Source: Planctomycetota bacterium (GTDB lineage Bacteria; Planctomycetota; Phycisphaerae; UBA1845; UTPLA1). From it: a stretch of DNA of 25,307 bases. The stretch spans positions 1-25,307 of the forward strand of contig JADJRI010000052.1 of the NCBI GenBank assembly GCA_016712275.1, given 5' to 3'. Positions 15,143 to 23,265 of this stretch are shown here, piece after piece. The notes under the pieces were generated by a model. The model did no database searches. It worked only from the letters and a program-made list of their open reading frames with translations, and was not told where the DNA came from. The first letter of the stretch is position 1. Each line of letters opens with the position of its first letter. A program made the position numbers and the translations under genes.

Positions 15143-15637
15143 ATGTTTTTTTCGAGAACGACGGTAGTCGTAAAGTCGGTCGTCGAAGTGAAGGAGCTCG
15201 AAGTCGTGTTGGACGGGATACTCAACGTCGACAATGACGTGGTGGCCATGTCCGACATCGCCAAGAGGCTCAAACTCACGCCTGCAGCCGCGTACTCGGC
15301 GTGCAAGAAGCTGAAGTCAACCGACCCGCGCTTTGGCATCACGACAGGCCTAGATGGCGAGCGCCTGCTCTTTCGCGTCCCGGTGGCGGGCGCACACATG
15401 GCATCAATTGTTGGGCGCCTTATTGAGTGCGTCAGATTCAAGGCATGGCGCGTTCGAAACGATGTGCGCAGAATCTCGGCGTACCGAGCCTGTGTTCGGC
15501 ACCAGCTACACGAGGTGCGCACGGCGATGACCACCATCGACAAGAGGGTGCGAAGCATCCTGCAACGTGCTTCGTCGGACCACTGCAAAGAGGTACGAAT
15601 ATCGAAAGCCGCGTCAAATTGTGCATCTTCGCTTTGA
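15143..15637 (+). CDS. winged-helix-like protein, probably frame-disrupted
   Basis: This is a 164-residue frame with a strong start: TAAGGAG lies seven bases before the ATG. Residues 15-95 look like a winged helix-turn-helix: ELEVVLDGILNVDNDVVAMS, DIAKRLKLTPAAAYSACKKL, then a strand-turn-strand, GITTGLDGERLLFRVPV. A helical stretch follows (ISAYRACVRHQLHEVRTAMT). The last 20 residues are poor, and protein-like sequence resumes in the plus-one frame from about 15570. The gene was probably one protein of about 278 residues ending at 15977. It is first in the run leading to the coupling protein and could be a regulator or relaxosome accessory protein; that is inference from position. Confidence 0.5.
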   Translation: MFFSRTTVVVKSVVEVKELEVVLDGILNVDNDVVAMSDIAKRLKLTPAAAYSACKKLKSTDPRFGITTGLDGERLLFRVPVAGAHMASIVGRLIECVRFKAWRVRNDVRRISAYRACVRHQLHEVRTAMTTIDKRVRSILQRASSDHCKEVRISKAASNCASSL

Positions 15638-15977
15638 TCTCTCCCGCGTTTCTGCACACGAGGAGCATCTGCAACAGCGCGCAATGATTTTCGACCGGCA
15701 TCTCGACGATCTGGCAACCAGCGCATTCGGTCACGAATGCCCGGTTCCACTCCCGCTTCCATCAGTCTTGGTGCATGCATCAAAGACGGCTGAGACAGCG
15801 CGCGAGAACATGGCCGACTTGCTCTACTTGTCGATGCAGGCGATCGAGTTGTCGCCGCAGATTACAAATGACCAATTGGAGCTGGCTTTGAGGGAGCTGG
15901 AAGCGAGCACGGAGATTAACGCCAAATCAGCGCAATCGGGTCGCTCGGCTGACTCCAAGGACCTCAGGGATGCGTGA
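15567..15977 (+). CDS. C-terminal part of the preceding broken gene
   Basis: This is a 136-residue frame that continues the protein of 15143 after a break near 15570-15600. It reads KRYEYRKPRQIVHLRFDLSR, HLQQRAMIFDRHLDDLATSA and AETARENMADLLYLSMQAIE, then ITNDQLELALRELEASTEIN, and is mostly helical. An overlap of 70 bases with the previous frame and the lack of a ribosome binding site argue against an independent gene, but it cannot be excluded. No family is recognised. Confidence 0.45.
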   Translation: MLRRTTAKRYEYRKPRQIVHLRFDLSRVSAHEEHLQQRAMIFDRHLDDLATSAFGHECPVPLPLPSVLVHASKTAETARENMADLLYLSMQAIELSPQITNDQLELALRELEASTEINAKSAQSGRSADSKDLRDA

Positions 15978-16087
15978 TTAGGGATCGCCGCGACGCCGCG
16001 AATCTCCGGCCACTGGAGTGCGACATTCTCGGCACTGGGAAGTAGTGACCGCGACAATCTGGGATTGTGCGCGACGGAAAAACGATT

Positions 16088-17635
16088 ATGCGAATGCCGA
16101 AACTTTGGCCGTCACGTCGTAGGCCGGCAATTGTTCGAAACGGGCTGGATTGCGCGGTAACCCGGTTGTACGACCGGGAGCGACGCGTTTGGCAGTCAAT
16201 CACGCTTCGGCAATTGCTCGAACACGAACTAATCCTTGGAGGGACCGGATCCGGAAAGACGAGTGGTTCCGGTCAGCTTCTTGCGCTCTCACTCCTCCGG
16301 TTGGGCTTTGGGTTTGTAGTCCATACCGTCAAGGGTGATGAGTTGATGCTGTGGGGCAATTACAACGACCAGGCCGGGCCTCTCGGCTACTGTGCCCGCG
16401 CGGGAATCAAGCGCGACCGCATTATTGTCGTCGGACCAAGGGTGAAGTTGTATCGCGAGTGTGGCCTGTCCGTTCCGGATGGCGGGCACTGTCTTAATTT
16501 ATTAGACGCCGAGTTCAAATACCACGATCAGCACGACCCGCTTTCAGCCGCGGCGAGTGTTGCCTATATCTGCTGCACGGCGATTCAGCCTAACGGCGAT
16601 CGTGGCGCACACTTGGACCCATACTGGGCCGATGCGGTAATGCGGCTTGGAGTGATGGCCGTTGAGCTCTGCATTTGTGCTTGCGGCTCAGTGAAACTCG
16701 ACGACCTTTGCGAGGTGATTCGAACAGCTCCGCGAAGTCGATCGCAAGCGTGGTCCGCTCGCTGGCGAGCCAAGTCGTTGTTCTGGAACACGTTTGTTGA
16801 TCCAGCGATTCGTCGCACGCCCATCGATCATATCCGCCATCGTGATCTCGCACAGGCACTCAATTACTTTCTCGTCGAATTTGCGGAGTTGGCGGAAAGG
16901 ACCCGTAGCGTAATCGTCAGCTCATTCATGTCCAAGCTAACACCGCTGACGAGCGGATCCTTGAGGTCGAGTTTCGCTGGCGATCGTCCGGACACGTGTG
17001 CGCTGGAGGAGACCCACCAAGGACGGATTTTCCTTGTTGATCTACCTATTAAGCTGTTCGGGGAGAGTGGTGCAATCGGCCAAAAACTCTTAAAGACGGC
17101 TTGGCAAAGAGCCACTGAACGCCGCGACGCGCGGGCCGCCGGGTCGCACGTCGTAGTGCTCTGGGCCGACGAGGCACAAGAGCTGATTACTTCGCACGAC
17201 GCACGTTTCACAGCGACGGCCCGCGGCGTGCAAGCGGCCATGGTCTATCTGACGCAGAGCATTTCAAGCGTGTACGCGGCGATGGGCGGTCCGGATGCCA
17301 GAGCCTCCGCAGACAGTTTGTTGGCCGGCTTCCAAACCACGATTTTCCACGCCCAGGGCGACAGCGTAACTTGCGAGTGGGCAGAGCGCAAGTTCGCCAA
17401 GGACCTTTTACCCACGCAGAGTACCGGACTGAATTCGCAATCGGTGTTCAATAGAGGCATGCAGGAGTCCCTGCGGCCGGTTGTCCTGGCGAAGGAGTTC
17501 GCCACGCTCAAGAAAGGCGGACCTGAGAATAGTGGCGTTGTCGAGGCCATCGTCTTTCAGACCGGTCGTCGATGGGACGCGAACTGCAGCAACGTCGCAC
17601 GCATCGAGTTCCGTCAGAGTGACGAGAAGGAGTAA
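16088..17635 (+). CDS. type IV coupling-type ATPase (TraD/VirD4-like)
   Basis: This is a P-loop ATPase of the conjugative coupling-protein type, which would bring the relaxosome to a secretion channel and pump DNA. Walker A (GGTGSGKTSGSG) is near residue 51 and Walker B (VVVLWADEAQEL) near residue 361, followed by the motif-III-like TQSISSVYAAMG and a C-terminal TraM-recognition-like segment (FHAQGDSVTCEWAERKFAKD). It has about 515 residues and lacks the usual N-terminal transmembrane helices. The next gene encodes a four-helix membrane protein that could supply them. I chose the ATG at 16088; a GTG at 16067 and an ATG at 16094 are in frame, and none has a strong ribosome binding site. The frame is intact. 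Confidence 0.85.
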   Translation: MRMPKLWPSRRRPAIVRNGLDCAVTRLYDRERRVWQSITLRQLLEHELILGGTGSGKTSGSGQLLALSLLRLGFGFVVHTVKGDELMLWGNYNDQAGPLGYCARAGIKRDRIIVVGPRVKLYRECGLSVPDGGHCLNLLDAEFKYHDQHDPLSAAASVAYICCTAIQPNGDRGAHLDPYWADAVMRLGVMAVELCICACGSVKLDDLCEVIRTAPRSRSQAWSARWRAKSLFWNTFVDPAIRRTPIDHIRHRDLAQALNYFLVEFAELAERTRSVIVSSFMSKLTPLTSGSLRSSFAGDRPDTCALEETHQGRIFLVDLPIKLFGESGAIGQKLLKTAWQRATERRDARAAGSHVVVLWADEAQELITSHDARFTATARGVQAAMVYLTQSISSVYAAMGGPDARASADSLLAGFQTTIFHAQGDSVTCEWAERKFAKDLLPTQSTGLNSQSVFNRGMQESLRPVVLAKEFATLKKGGPENSGVVEAIVFQTGRRWDANCSNVARIEFRQSDEKE

Positions 17636-17640
17636 CGCAA

Positions 17641-18149
17641 TGCGCGCGTCGTTGAATCAGTTTGCAGCACGGAGTGTATTCGCGATTGGGCTGCTGTTCG
17701 TTCTTCCGTCGCTTTCTTGGCTCGGACTCTATGGGACCGCTCGACTCTTTGGCAGTCCCTTGCGAAGCATCGCGACCGGAATCGCAATGGCCCTGTGCGC
17801 GGTCAGCGGAATTGGCCACCTAAGAAACCTCTTAGCGACGGCAGATCTATTCGACGGCGCGTCCGTGTGGAAGCATCTCATCGCAATGCTCATCCAGTTG
17901 GCGCCGTTTTATTGTGTGTCAATCGCCGTGGGAGTGGCCCTGACGTGGTGCTGGCCTTACATGTTTCGGGTTGCTCGTAGCGTCTTGCCGGAGTCGTGGC
18001 CCTCTGAGTCGCTCGGTGAATGTACGGCGCACGGCGTGGTCGGCCTAGTGGTTTCACTTGTCACTCCGTTGCCGGTCTGGATCGCATTCTGGATCGTCAC
18101 GCATCACAACTTCAGGAGGTTTGACCTTCGAATTGGGAATCAGGCCTAA
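17641..18149 (+). CDS. four-helix membrane protein of the mobilisation operon
   Basis: This is a 169-residue protein with four hydrophobic segments: VFAIGLLFVLPSLSWLGLYG (about 13-33), IATGIAMALCAVSGIG (about 44-60), MLIQLAPFYCVSIAVGVAL (about 85-105) and GVVGLVVSLVTPLPVWIAFW (about 135-156). The ATG at 17641 has AAGGAG seven bases upstream and begins five bases after the stop of the coupling ATPase, so the two are co-translated. I do not recognise the family. Its position and the lack of membrane helices in the ATPase suggest a membrane anchor for it. The stop codon lies inside a strong hairpin that precedes the relaxase gene. Confidence 0.65.
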
Positions 18150-18171
18150 GGCGGCGATAGCCGTCCTTAGG
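18145..18171 (+). other. strong hairpin before the relaxase gene
   Basis: CCTAAGG-CGGC, loop GATA, GCCG-T-CCTTAGG forms an 11-base-pair stem with one bulged T. It overlaps the stop codon of the membrane protein and is followed at once by a GGGGAG Shine-Dalgarno. It has no U-tract, so it is not a standard terminator. It may be an RNA element that controls relaxase translation, or an inverted repeat of oriT, which is often next to the relaxase gene. Confidence 0.5.
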
Positions 18172-18182
18172 GGAGACGTCTG

Positions 18183-18236
18183 ATGCCGTTCAATAGCATC
18201 TGGGGTGCTCAAAGTGTTGCGGATTGGTCAAAGTAA
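18183..18236 (+). CDS. possible 17-residue leader peptide
   Basis: The short frame MPFNSIWGAQSVADWSK has the best ribosome binding site in this gap: AGGGGAG ends seven bases before its ATG at 18183. It overlaps the relaxase start in a different frame and ends at 18236, 20 bases inside the relaxase. Ribosomes that terminate there could re-initiate on the nearby GTG codons, coupling relaxase output to leader translation. It could also be chance, or the remains of a longer relaxase N-terminus after a frameshift. Confidence 0.3.
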   Translation: MPFNSIWGAQSVADWSK

Positions 18237-20961
18237 ATCGTCACGGGCGGCCAAGCGGTACTTCAGCGAGGGCTTCGCTCAGAGCGACTACTTCATGGGC
18301 CACGACGATGTCGTGGGGCACCAAGTCGGGACTTGGGGAGGTCGCGCAGCAACGATGCTCGGGCTGGTTGGTGATGTGCAGGCGGACGCGTTTGAGGCGC
18401 TGTGTGACAACAGGCGACCGGACGGGAGTGGTTCGGTGACTCCGAGAACCAAGGCCGACCGACGGGTGGGTTTCGGCTGCACTTTTGATGCGCCCAAGTC
18501 TTACTCTATCGTCGTCGCCGAGAATAAGGACCCAGCGTTACTGCGAGCATTTCCGACAGCGTTGTACGACACGATGTCGCTGATGGAGGTGGAAGCCAGG
18601 ACTCGGGTGCGCGTCGGCGGAAGAAACGAGCTGCGGGTGACCGGGAACCTGGTATGGGCAACCTTCATTCACGGAACCACGCGTCCGGTTGACGGTATTC
18701 CTGACCCTCACGTGCATGGCCACGTCTTTCCTTTCAACATGACATTTGATGCTATCGAGGGTCGGTTCAAAGCTGCCGACGTGAGCTTCATCAAGAAGAA
18801 CGCCCCCTATTACGAGTCTTTCTTCAACGCCCGGCTTGGGGAGTTGGTGCGGCGAGCCGGTTACGAGATACGCCAGGTCGGGCGGTCGTGGGAAATGGCC
18901 GCCGTTCCGGCTGAAGCGATTTGGAAGTTCTCGCGCCGCACCCGGGAAATCGACGAGGTGGCGACGGAACGCGGCATCACCGACGCGAGGGTGAAGGCCG
19001 AACTCGGTGCCCAAACACGGCGGCGTAAGTCGGAGACGCTTCCGGCCTCAGTCGTGCGGGCGGAGTGGGCCAGCCGTTTTACTGACGAGGAGCGGAAGGC
19101 CATCCGCGAGGCGAAGTCGCAGCGGCCTTTCGAACAGTGTGAAATCGACCTGGTTGAGGTGATTGACCAGGCACTGCAGAACTGCCTGAAATACCGGTCG
19201 CTGACAACGGATAAGCAGCTGGTCGATGAAATGCTGCGACTCGACATCGGTCGCGTGCAGGCCAATGAGGCTCATGCCGCAGTCGAACAGGCTGGCATCG
19301 CGACGACCAAAGTTGACGGCACGACGTACCGCACAACGCCGGAATCGCAGCAGAATGTCCAGCGGATTCTCTCCGTAGCGCGAGACGGAAGAGGGCAAGT
19401 ACCGGCAGTCGACTCTCCGAACGGCGTTCGACCCGAATCGCTATCGGCCCGTGGCCCCTTGACCCGGGAACTCCTGGCTTCACAGGACCGCATCACCATT
19501 CTCCGCAGTCGGGGTCACTGCTTCCGGCAGAAGGTGGAGCAGGAGCTTGTGGGCGAGTTGCTCGCGCGAGGAAACAAGGTCATGTTCATCACGGGCGAGC
19601 GATTGTCCGGAGACGGGTCGCCAGCGACCGGTTCGAGCACTGCGGGGCGAACGGTTCGCGACTTTCTGGACGACCCGCAGGCTTCTCAAAAGGCAGAGGG
19701 ACGCATCCTCTGGGTGCGAAGCCCGGAGTCCGTCCCGGTCCGCGACATGGCGGAGTTGTTCGACACCGCCGTTCGGTCGCAAGCCCGCGTGGTCCTCGCG
19801 GCCAGCCGATGGCGTTCGGCCAAGCCACCAGCGGGCGACATCCTGGCTGCGCTCGAACGGCTCGCTGGGCTTCGCTCCGCCCGGTGGGAGTCGAACCGAA
19901 AGTCACGCGAACAGGGCCGCGAAGCCTTCGAGGACTTCAAGTCCGGTCGTGGCGTCGACCCCGGTACGTGGGGACGCGACGGCAGTGTCCACATGCACAA
20001 CGACGCCGACGTACTGAAGGCGGCGGGGCGTGAGTTCGTCGCCGCCGTGCGGGACAAGAAGTCACCCCTCATCATTACGTCGGGCGACCCACTCGAGATG
20101 TCGCGGACAATTCGGGACGCGATGGAAGACGCAGGGCTGTTCAAGAGAGGGGGCCGCCGCGTCGACCAATTGGTCCGGCTGCCATTCAACGATGAGCAGC
20201 GCCGCGACGCGCAGGTGTACCGGCGTGGCCAAGTCGTCCAGTTCTACAAGGCCACCAAGGGGTTCCGGCCGGGCCTGCAATACACGGTGCTCGGTCACGA
20301 CCCGTTCGGCAATGTGCTGGCCCGCAATGGTCGATTTGTCGAGGCCCTTCCGCTTTCGAAGAGCGACCGCTTTGGCCTCTTTCGGAAGTCCACCCTCATG
20401 CTCAGGCGGGGCGAGTTCATCCGCATCACGAGTGGCGGACGAACGAAAAACGAGCGCTTTGGCCTGGAAAAACTCCTCACGAAGCGCCAGCAGGCGGTTC
20501 GGCTCGCGAACCACAAACTCTTCGGCGTTACGTCGCCGGACCGCCGGTACCGGGTGCCACGCGACTCGCACCATCGCATCACCGGCTTTACCCGCAGGGG
20601 CGACATCAAACTCGACAACGGCTGGGTCTTGCCGGCGAATTTCGGCCATCTCGATTACGGCTATTGCGTGGTGAGCGAACAGCGCGCCATCGGCTCTTTT
20701 GGGCGCGTGCTGGTGGTCGACGTGCCATCGGCCGGTGGTCGACTTCCGAGTCTCAGCGGGTTGGTCTGCGAGCGCGTGCCAGAGCTTCACATCATCAGTG
20801 CCGACCCGGCCGGCATACGCTCCGAATTCACGGAGAAGGAACCCGAGCAAGAGTACGCGGATATGGGGCGGGAAAGATCTTTCCAGCGGGAGTATCGGCG
20901 CTCATCGCATCACGAGCGCGAGGCGGAGTACGTCCGAGAGGAGTACGAATATGAGCGTTGA
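18214..20961 (+). CDS. MobF/TrwC-type relaxase with inactive helicase domain
   Basis: This is a relaxase of about 915 residues that would nick oriT and lead strand transfer. The TrwC domain (1 to about 290) starts LRIGQSKSSRAAKRYF, with candidate catalytic tyrosines at 16 and 26. It has the three-histidine metal site in DPHVHGHVF near 166-170, with an upstream FIHGTTR. The following 400 residues align by eye with the SF1 helicase half, but its motifs are gone: the Walker A site reads LRSRGHCFRQK near 428, the DEAG site RSPESV near 500, and the GDxRQ site ASRWRSA near 532. A later beta-rich region (RRGQVVQFYKATKGFRPG) is retained. I chose the GTG at 18214, which matches the usual relaxase N-terminus and has TGGGG upstream; a GTG at 18205 is also in frame. 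The reading frame is unbroken. Confidence 0.85.
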   Translation: MLRIGQSKSSRAAKRYFSEGFAQSDYFMGHDDVVGHQVGTWGGRAATMLGLVGDVQADAFEALCDNRRPDGSGSVTPRTKADRRVGFGCTFDAPKSYSIVVAENKDPALLRAFPTALYDTMSLMEVEARTRVRVGGRNELRVTGNLVWATFIHGTTRPVDGIPDPHVHGHVFPFNMTFDAIEGRFKAADVSFIKKNAPYYESFFNARLGELVRRAGYEIRQVGRSWEMAAVPAEAIWKFSRRTREIDEVATERGITDARVKAELGAQTRRRKSETLPASVVRAEWASRFTDEERKAIREAKSQRPFEQCEIDLVEVIDQALQNCLKYRSLTTDKQLVDEMLRLDIGRVQANEAHAAVEQAGIATTKVDGTTYRTTPESQQNVQRILSVARDGRGQVPAVDSPNGVRPESLSARGPLTRELLASQDRITILRSRGHCFRQKVEQELVGELLARGNKVMFITGERLSGDGSPATGSSTAGRTVRDFLDDPQASQKAEGRILWVRSPESVPVRDMAELFDTAVRSQARVVLAASRWRSAKPPAGDILAALERLAGLRSARWESNRKSREQGREAFEDFKSGRGVDPGTWGRDGSVHMHNDADVLKAAGREFVAAVRDKKSPLIITSGDPLEMSRTIRDAMEDAGLFKRGGRRVDQLVRLPFNDEQRRDAQVYRRGQVVQFYKATKGFRPGLQYTVLGHDPFGNVLARNGRFVEALPLSKSDRFGLFRKSTLMLRRGEFIRITSGGRTKNERFGLEKLLTKRQQAVRLANHKLFGVTSPDRRYRVPRDSHHRITGFTRRGDIKLDNGWVLPANFGHLDYGYCVVSEQRAIGSFGRVLVVDVPSAGGRLPSLSGLVCERVPELHIISADPAGIRSEFTEKEPEQEYADMGRERSFQREYRRSSHHEREAEYVREEYEYER

Positions 20962-21835
20962 CCTCTTGGCTCGATTTCTGGTGCCCGAGGAGGATGAAAC
21001 GCCGCTCGGCCCATGCGTGCGCCTGTCGGAACACCCCGTGCTGATGCTGGAGCTTGTGTGGGTGAATGGAAATCGCCGGCTGCTGGCATACACGCTGCTG
21101 GGGTCGGTTGACTTCAACTTGTCGACGGGGCTTTTGCTCCAATTCGGTCGCTGGCGCGTGACGGTGTCGGGTCAGCGGCTTCGGGAAGTCTTCGACGCCT
21201 TACGCGAACACCGTGTGGTGTCGCTCAGCGTCGCTGACCCGCTGGCATCGCCGCCGGATAACGAAAACCCCGTTGTGACGACCATCGGAGTCGACGAAAT
21301 AAAAGCGCTAATGCGGGCTCGATGCCCGGGAGGAATCGCCATGATCGATGCGATAAAGACGAAAGACGCGACGGACGTGATTCGCACGCAGCTTACCGAG
21401 CAAGCGAAAGCCCTTGACCAGCAGTGTGAGCAACTCCGTGCCACGCTCGGTGCCAAAGAGGAGGAGGGATTGCGACTGCGGGCCGCGTTAGAGGCACTGG
21501 ACGGCAGGCACAATGCCCGGCGGGCCGCGGTCCGACGGCTGCCATCGACCTTCGAAACCGAAGAAGTCATTCAGCTCCTGCACGCCTTGTTGCGGCCTGA
21601 CGCGACGCTCTCGGTTGAGGAACTTCGGACAACCGTGGAAAACGAAGCCCGCGCTGCAAATCGTTCATGCGTTGGCTTGCATGCGCGGCTGCGCAAGGCG
21701 CTCCGCGACACTCGCTTCATCGTGTCGGAAACAGAATCGGGAAAGACGGTGCGTCTGCGGTCGGTCGGAACGGTTCCGAGCGAATCATCCATGTCGGACG
21801 CATCGAAACGTAAGCCTTCCGCCGCCGGCGGATAG
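20951..21835 (+). CDS. hypothetical protein with coiled coil
   Basis: This is a 294-residue protein. The ATG at 20951 lies inside the end of the relaxase gene (11-base overlap), with AGGAG eight bases upstream, so it is coupled to it. Residues 1-95 look like a beta-rich domain (LGSVDFNLSTGLLLQFGRWR). Residues 135-180 are a charged coiled coil (LTEQAKALDQQCEQLRATLG and KEEEGLRLRAALEAL). Residues 195-270 may be a winged helix (FETEEVIQLLHALLRPDATL, HARLRKALRDTRFIVSETES). I do not recognise the family. Its place directly behind the relaxase suggests a relaxosome accessory or regulatory protein. Confidence 0.6.
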   Translation: MSVDLLARFLVPEEDETPLGPCVRLSEHPVLMLELVWVNGNRRLLAYTLLGSVDFNLSTGLLLQFGRWRVTVSGQRLREVFDALREHRVVSLSVADPLASPPDNENPVVTTIGVDEIKALMRARCPGGIAMIDAIKTKDATDVIRTQLTEQAKALDQQCEQLRATLGAKEEEGLRLRAALEALDGRHNARRAAVRRLPSTFETEEVIQLLHALLRPDATLSVEELRTTVENEARAANRSCVGLHARLRKALRDTRFIVSETESGKTVRLRSVGTVPSESSMSDASKRKPSAAGG

Positions 21836-21847
21836 ACGAGGTGACTC

Positions 21848-22120
21848 ATGTCTGAGCAGGGAAACATTGCCAGTCCCAAGCAGCGGCCGGTCCACGAGAT
21901 TCGGCTGGGCGCCATCAAGGCTGTCATCTGGGCCAACAAACTGGAGAGCGGTCGGGTTGTGCACAATGTGGTCCCGGTTCGCGTCTATCGCGACGAACAA
22001 GGGAACTGGCGAGAGACGCACTCGCTCGGTCGCAATGACTTGCTCGTGGCGGCGAAGGCGCTCGACCTGGCACACTCCTATGTCGTCGACGCCGAACAAG
22101 GCCATGCCGCGGAGAGCTGA
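21848..22120 (+). CDS. small planctomycete-type hypothetical protein
   Basis: This is a 90-residue protein with the pattern RPVHEIRLGAIKAVIWANK, then HNVVPVRVYRDEQGNWRETH and SLGRNDLLVAAKALDLAHSY. I associate this arrangement with small proteins found on planctomycete plasmids and near excisionase-like genes. It looks like a single beta-sheet domain followed by one helix, possibly nucleic-acid binding. The ATG at 21848 has GAGGTG six bases upstream and follows the previous gene by 12 bases. The function is unknown, and the lineage association is from memory. Confidence 0.6.
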   Translation: MSEQGNIASPKQRPVHEIRLGAIKAVIWANKLESGRVVHNVVPVRVYRDEQGNWRETHSLGRNDLLVAAKALDLAHSYVVDAEQGHAAES

Positions 22121-22148
22121 ACGCGGACTTTTACGAACAGGTGCGCTG

Positions 22149-22439
22149 ATGATTGACCTCGAACATGAAACCCTGGTTCCGTTCCGCGACGTGCCACGGC
22201 TGTTGCCGGTGCGGGCCAACGGCAAGCGGTTGCATATTTCTGCCGTATATCGCTGGGTGACGCGCGGCGTCCAGGGTTTCGTGTTGGAGTCCATTCGCAT
22301 CGCCGGCACGACGTACACGAGCGTCGAGGCGTTGCAGCGATTCGCAGAAGCGCAATCGCGTAACGGAACGCGCCGACGAACCCGCCGCCTGCGGGCCCGA
22401 CAGCGCTATCGACGACGCGTCCGAACGCGTGCGTCGTGA
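22149..22439 (+). CDS. DUF1580-type helix-turn-helix protein
   Basis: This is a 96-residue protein of the DUF1580 kind, which I know from planctomycetes. It reads TLVPFRDVPRLLPVRANGKR, then LHISAVYRWVTRGVQGFVLE and IAGTTYTSVEALQRFAEAQS. The VYRWVTRG helix and the following wing (VLESIRIAGTTYTS) resemble an excisionase/MerR-like DNA-binding fold. The tail is very basic (RRRTRRLRARQRYRRRV). The ATG at 22149 follows AGGTG. It is the last gene of the plus-strand operon and may be an excisionase-like or regulatory factor. Confidence 0.7.
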   Translation: MIDLEHETLVPFRDVPRLLPVRANGKRLHISAVYRWVTRGVQGFVLESIRIAGTTYTSVEALQRFAEAQSRNGTRRRTRRLRARQRYRRRVRTRAS

Positions 22440-22517
22440 ACCCGACTGCCACCGCCGGAACAATCAGAATAGTCGGACTGGCCGTGACACCCAACCGGTC
22501 GCCGCCGCGGTCCGTGC

Positions 22518-23213
22518 CTAAGCCGCTGAGCGGGCGGGTTCAGGGATGACGGGTTTCTTGAACAGGACGCAGTATTCGTGCTGAATCCTCGGGTCTTCCA
22601 TCCGGGCATAATTGACGCCGTCCGAGCGGCAATTGTGTTGCGCCTTGATGATGACCGCGCGCAGCTGGCCCAGCTCGCCCTCCCAGTTCAGCACATCGCG
22701 TACGATAGGAATATACTTCCCTTTCCGCCGGACGTCCCCGACAAGCACAGCCAGCCGTCCGCCAAGCGCCAACGATGCGTAAGCGCTGCAGGCAGACGCG
22801 GACGCCTGCCGAAAGTGCCCATAGTCATCGATGTTGCTCAGGTCTTCGCCTTTATCGCTATACGAAATTATGTTGAAATAGGGTGGATGGAGCCACACGA
22901 GGTCGAACGTGCCGGGCAGGTCGTTCGTCCACAGGTTGAATCCCTTCCGCAAGTCGCTGCCCCAGTACTCCACTCGTTGCGTGGAGTGCTGATTCAGCCA
23001 CTCGACGACGTCGCGCGTGGTCCCCGAGCCGAGCATCGGGTCGGCCACGCGACGGGGGCCGTACCGTAGCACGAGATTCAGAAAGAGCCGGCCATCGCAG
23101 TTGCCGCGATAGCGAGCGTCGCCCCAGGCCGCAACTCGGTCGGGATACGACACGATGGACGTGAATGATTGTTGAAGTGCTGACAGAGAGCGGGTGTTGT
23201 TGGATAGTTCCAT
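22518..23213 (-). CDS. solitary DNA methyltransferase (N4/N6 type)
   Basis: This is a 231-residue S-adenosylmethionine-dependent DNA methyltransferase. The cofactor-binding motif is DPMLGSGTTRDVVEWL near residue 58, and the catalytic motif is the DPPY variant LHPPYFNIISYS near residue 108. LALGGRLAVLVGDVRRKG follows near 150, and a C-terminal strand pair ends in HEYCVLFKKP. The binding motif comes before the catalytic one. It is short and I see no large target-recognition domain and no nuclease partner, so it probably acts alone. The ATG at 23213 has GGAGG three bases upstream, which is closer than usual. It closes a cassette with ArdA and a zinc-knuckle gene, which fits protection of the element from host restriction. 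Confidence 0.8.
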   Translation of the reverse strand: MELSNNTRSLSALQQSFTSIVSYPDRVAAWGDARYRGNCDGRLFLNLVLRYGPRRVADPMLGSGTTRDVVEWLNQHSTQRVEYWGSDLRKGFNLWTNDLPGTFDLVWLHPPYFNIISYSDKGEDLSNIDDYGHFRQASASACSAYASLALGGRLAVLVGDVRRKGKYIPIVRDVLNWEGELGQLRAVIIKAQHNCRSDGVNYARMEDPRIQHEYCVLFKKPVIPEPARSAA

Positions 23214-23234
23214 AATCCTCCATTTTGTAAGGCG

Positions 23235-23256
23235 TCCCGCCGCGGTTGCGGCGGGA
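23235..23256 (-). other. intercistronic hairpin before the methyltransferase
   Basis: TCCCGCCGC-GGTT-GCGGCGGGA is a perfect 9-base-pair hairpin with a 4-base loop. It starts nine bases after the stop of the zinc-knuckle gene and ends 21 bases before the methyltransferase ATG. There is no U-tract on the minus strand, so termination would be weak at best. It is one of three hairpins at equivalent positions in this cassette. Confidence 0.65.
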
Positions 23257-23265
23257 TAGCACGTT

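Noticed and set aside
20699..21835. A longer plus-strand frame reaching back into the relaxase
   Set aside because: The added N-terminus is the relaxase read out of frame. The ATG at 20951 with AGGAG is the natural start.
21513..22439. A 308-residue plus-strand frame
   Set aside because: Only its last 96 residues, from the ATG at 22149, look like a protein. The rest is out-of-frame reading of two upstream genes.
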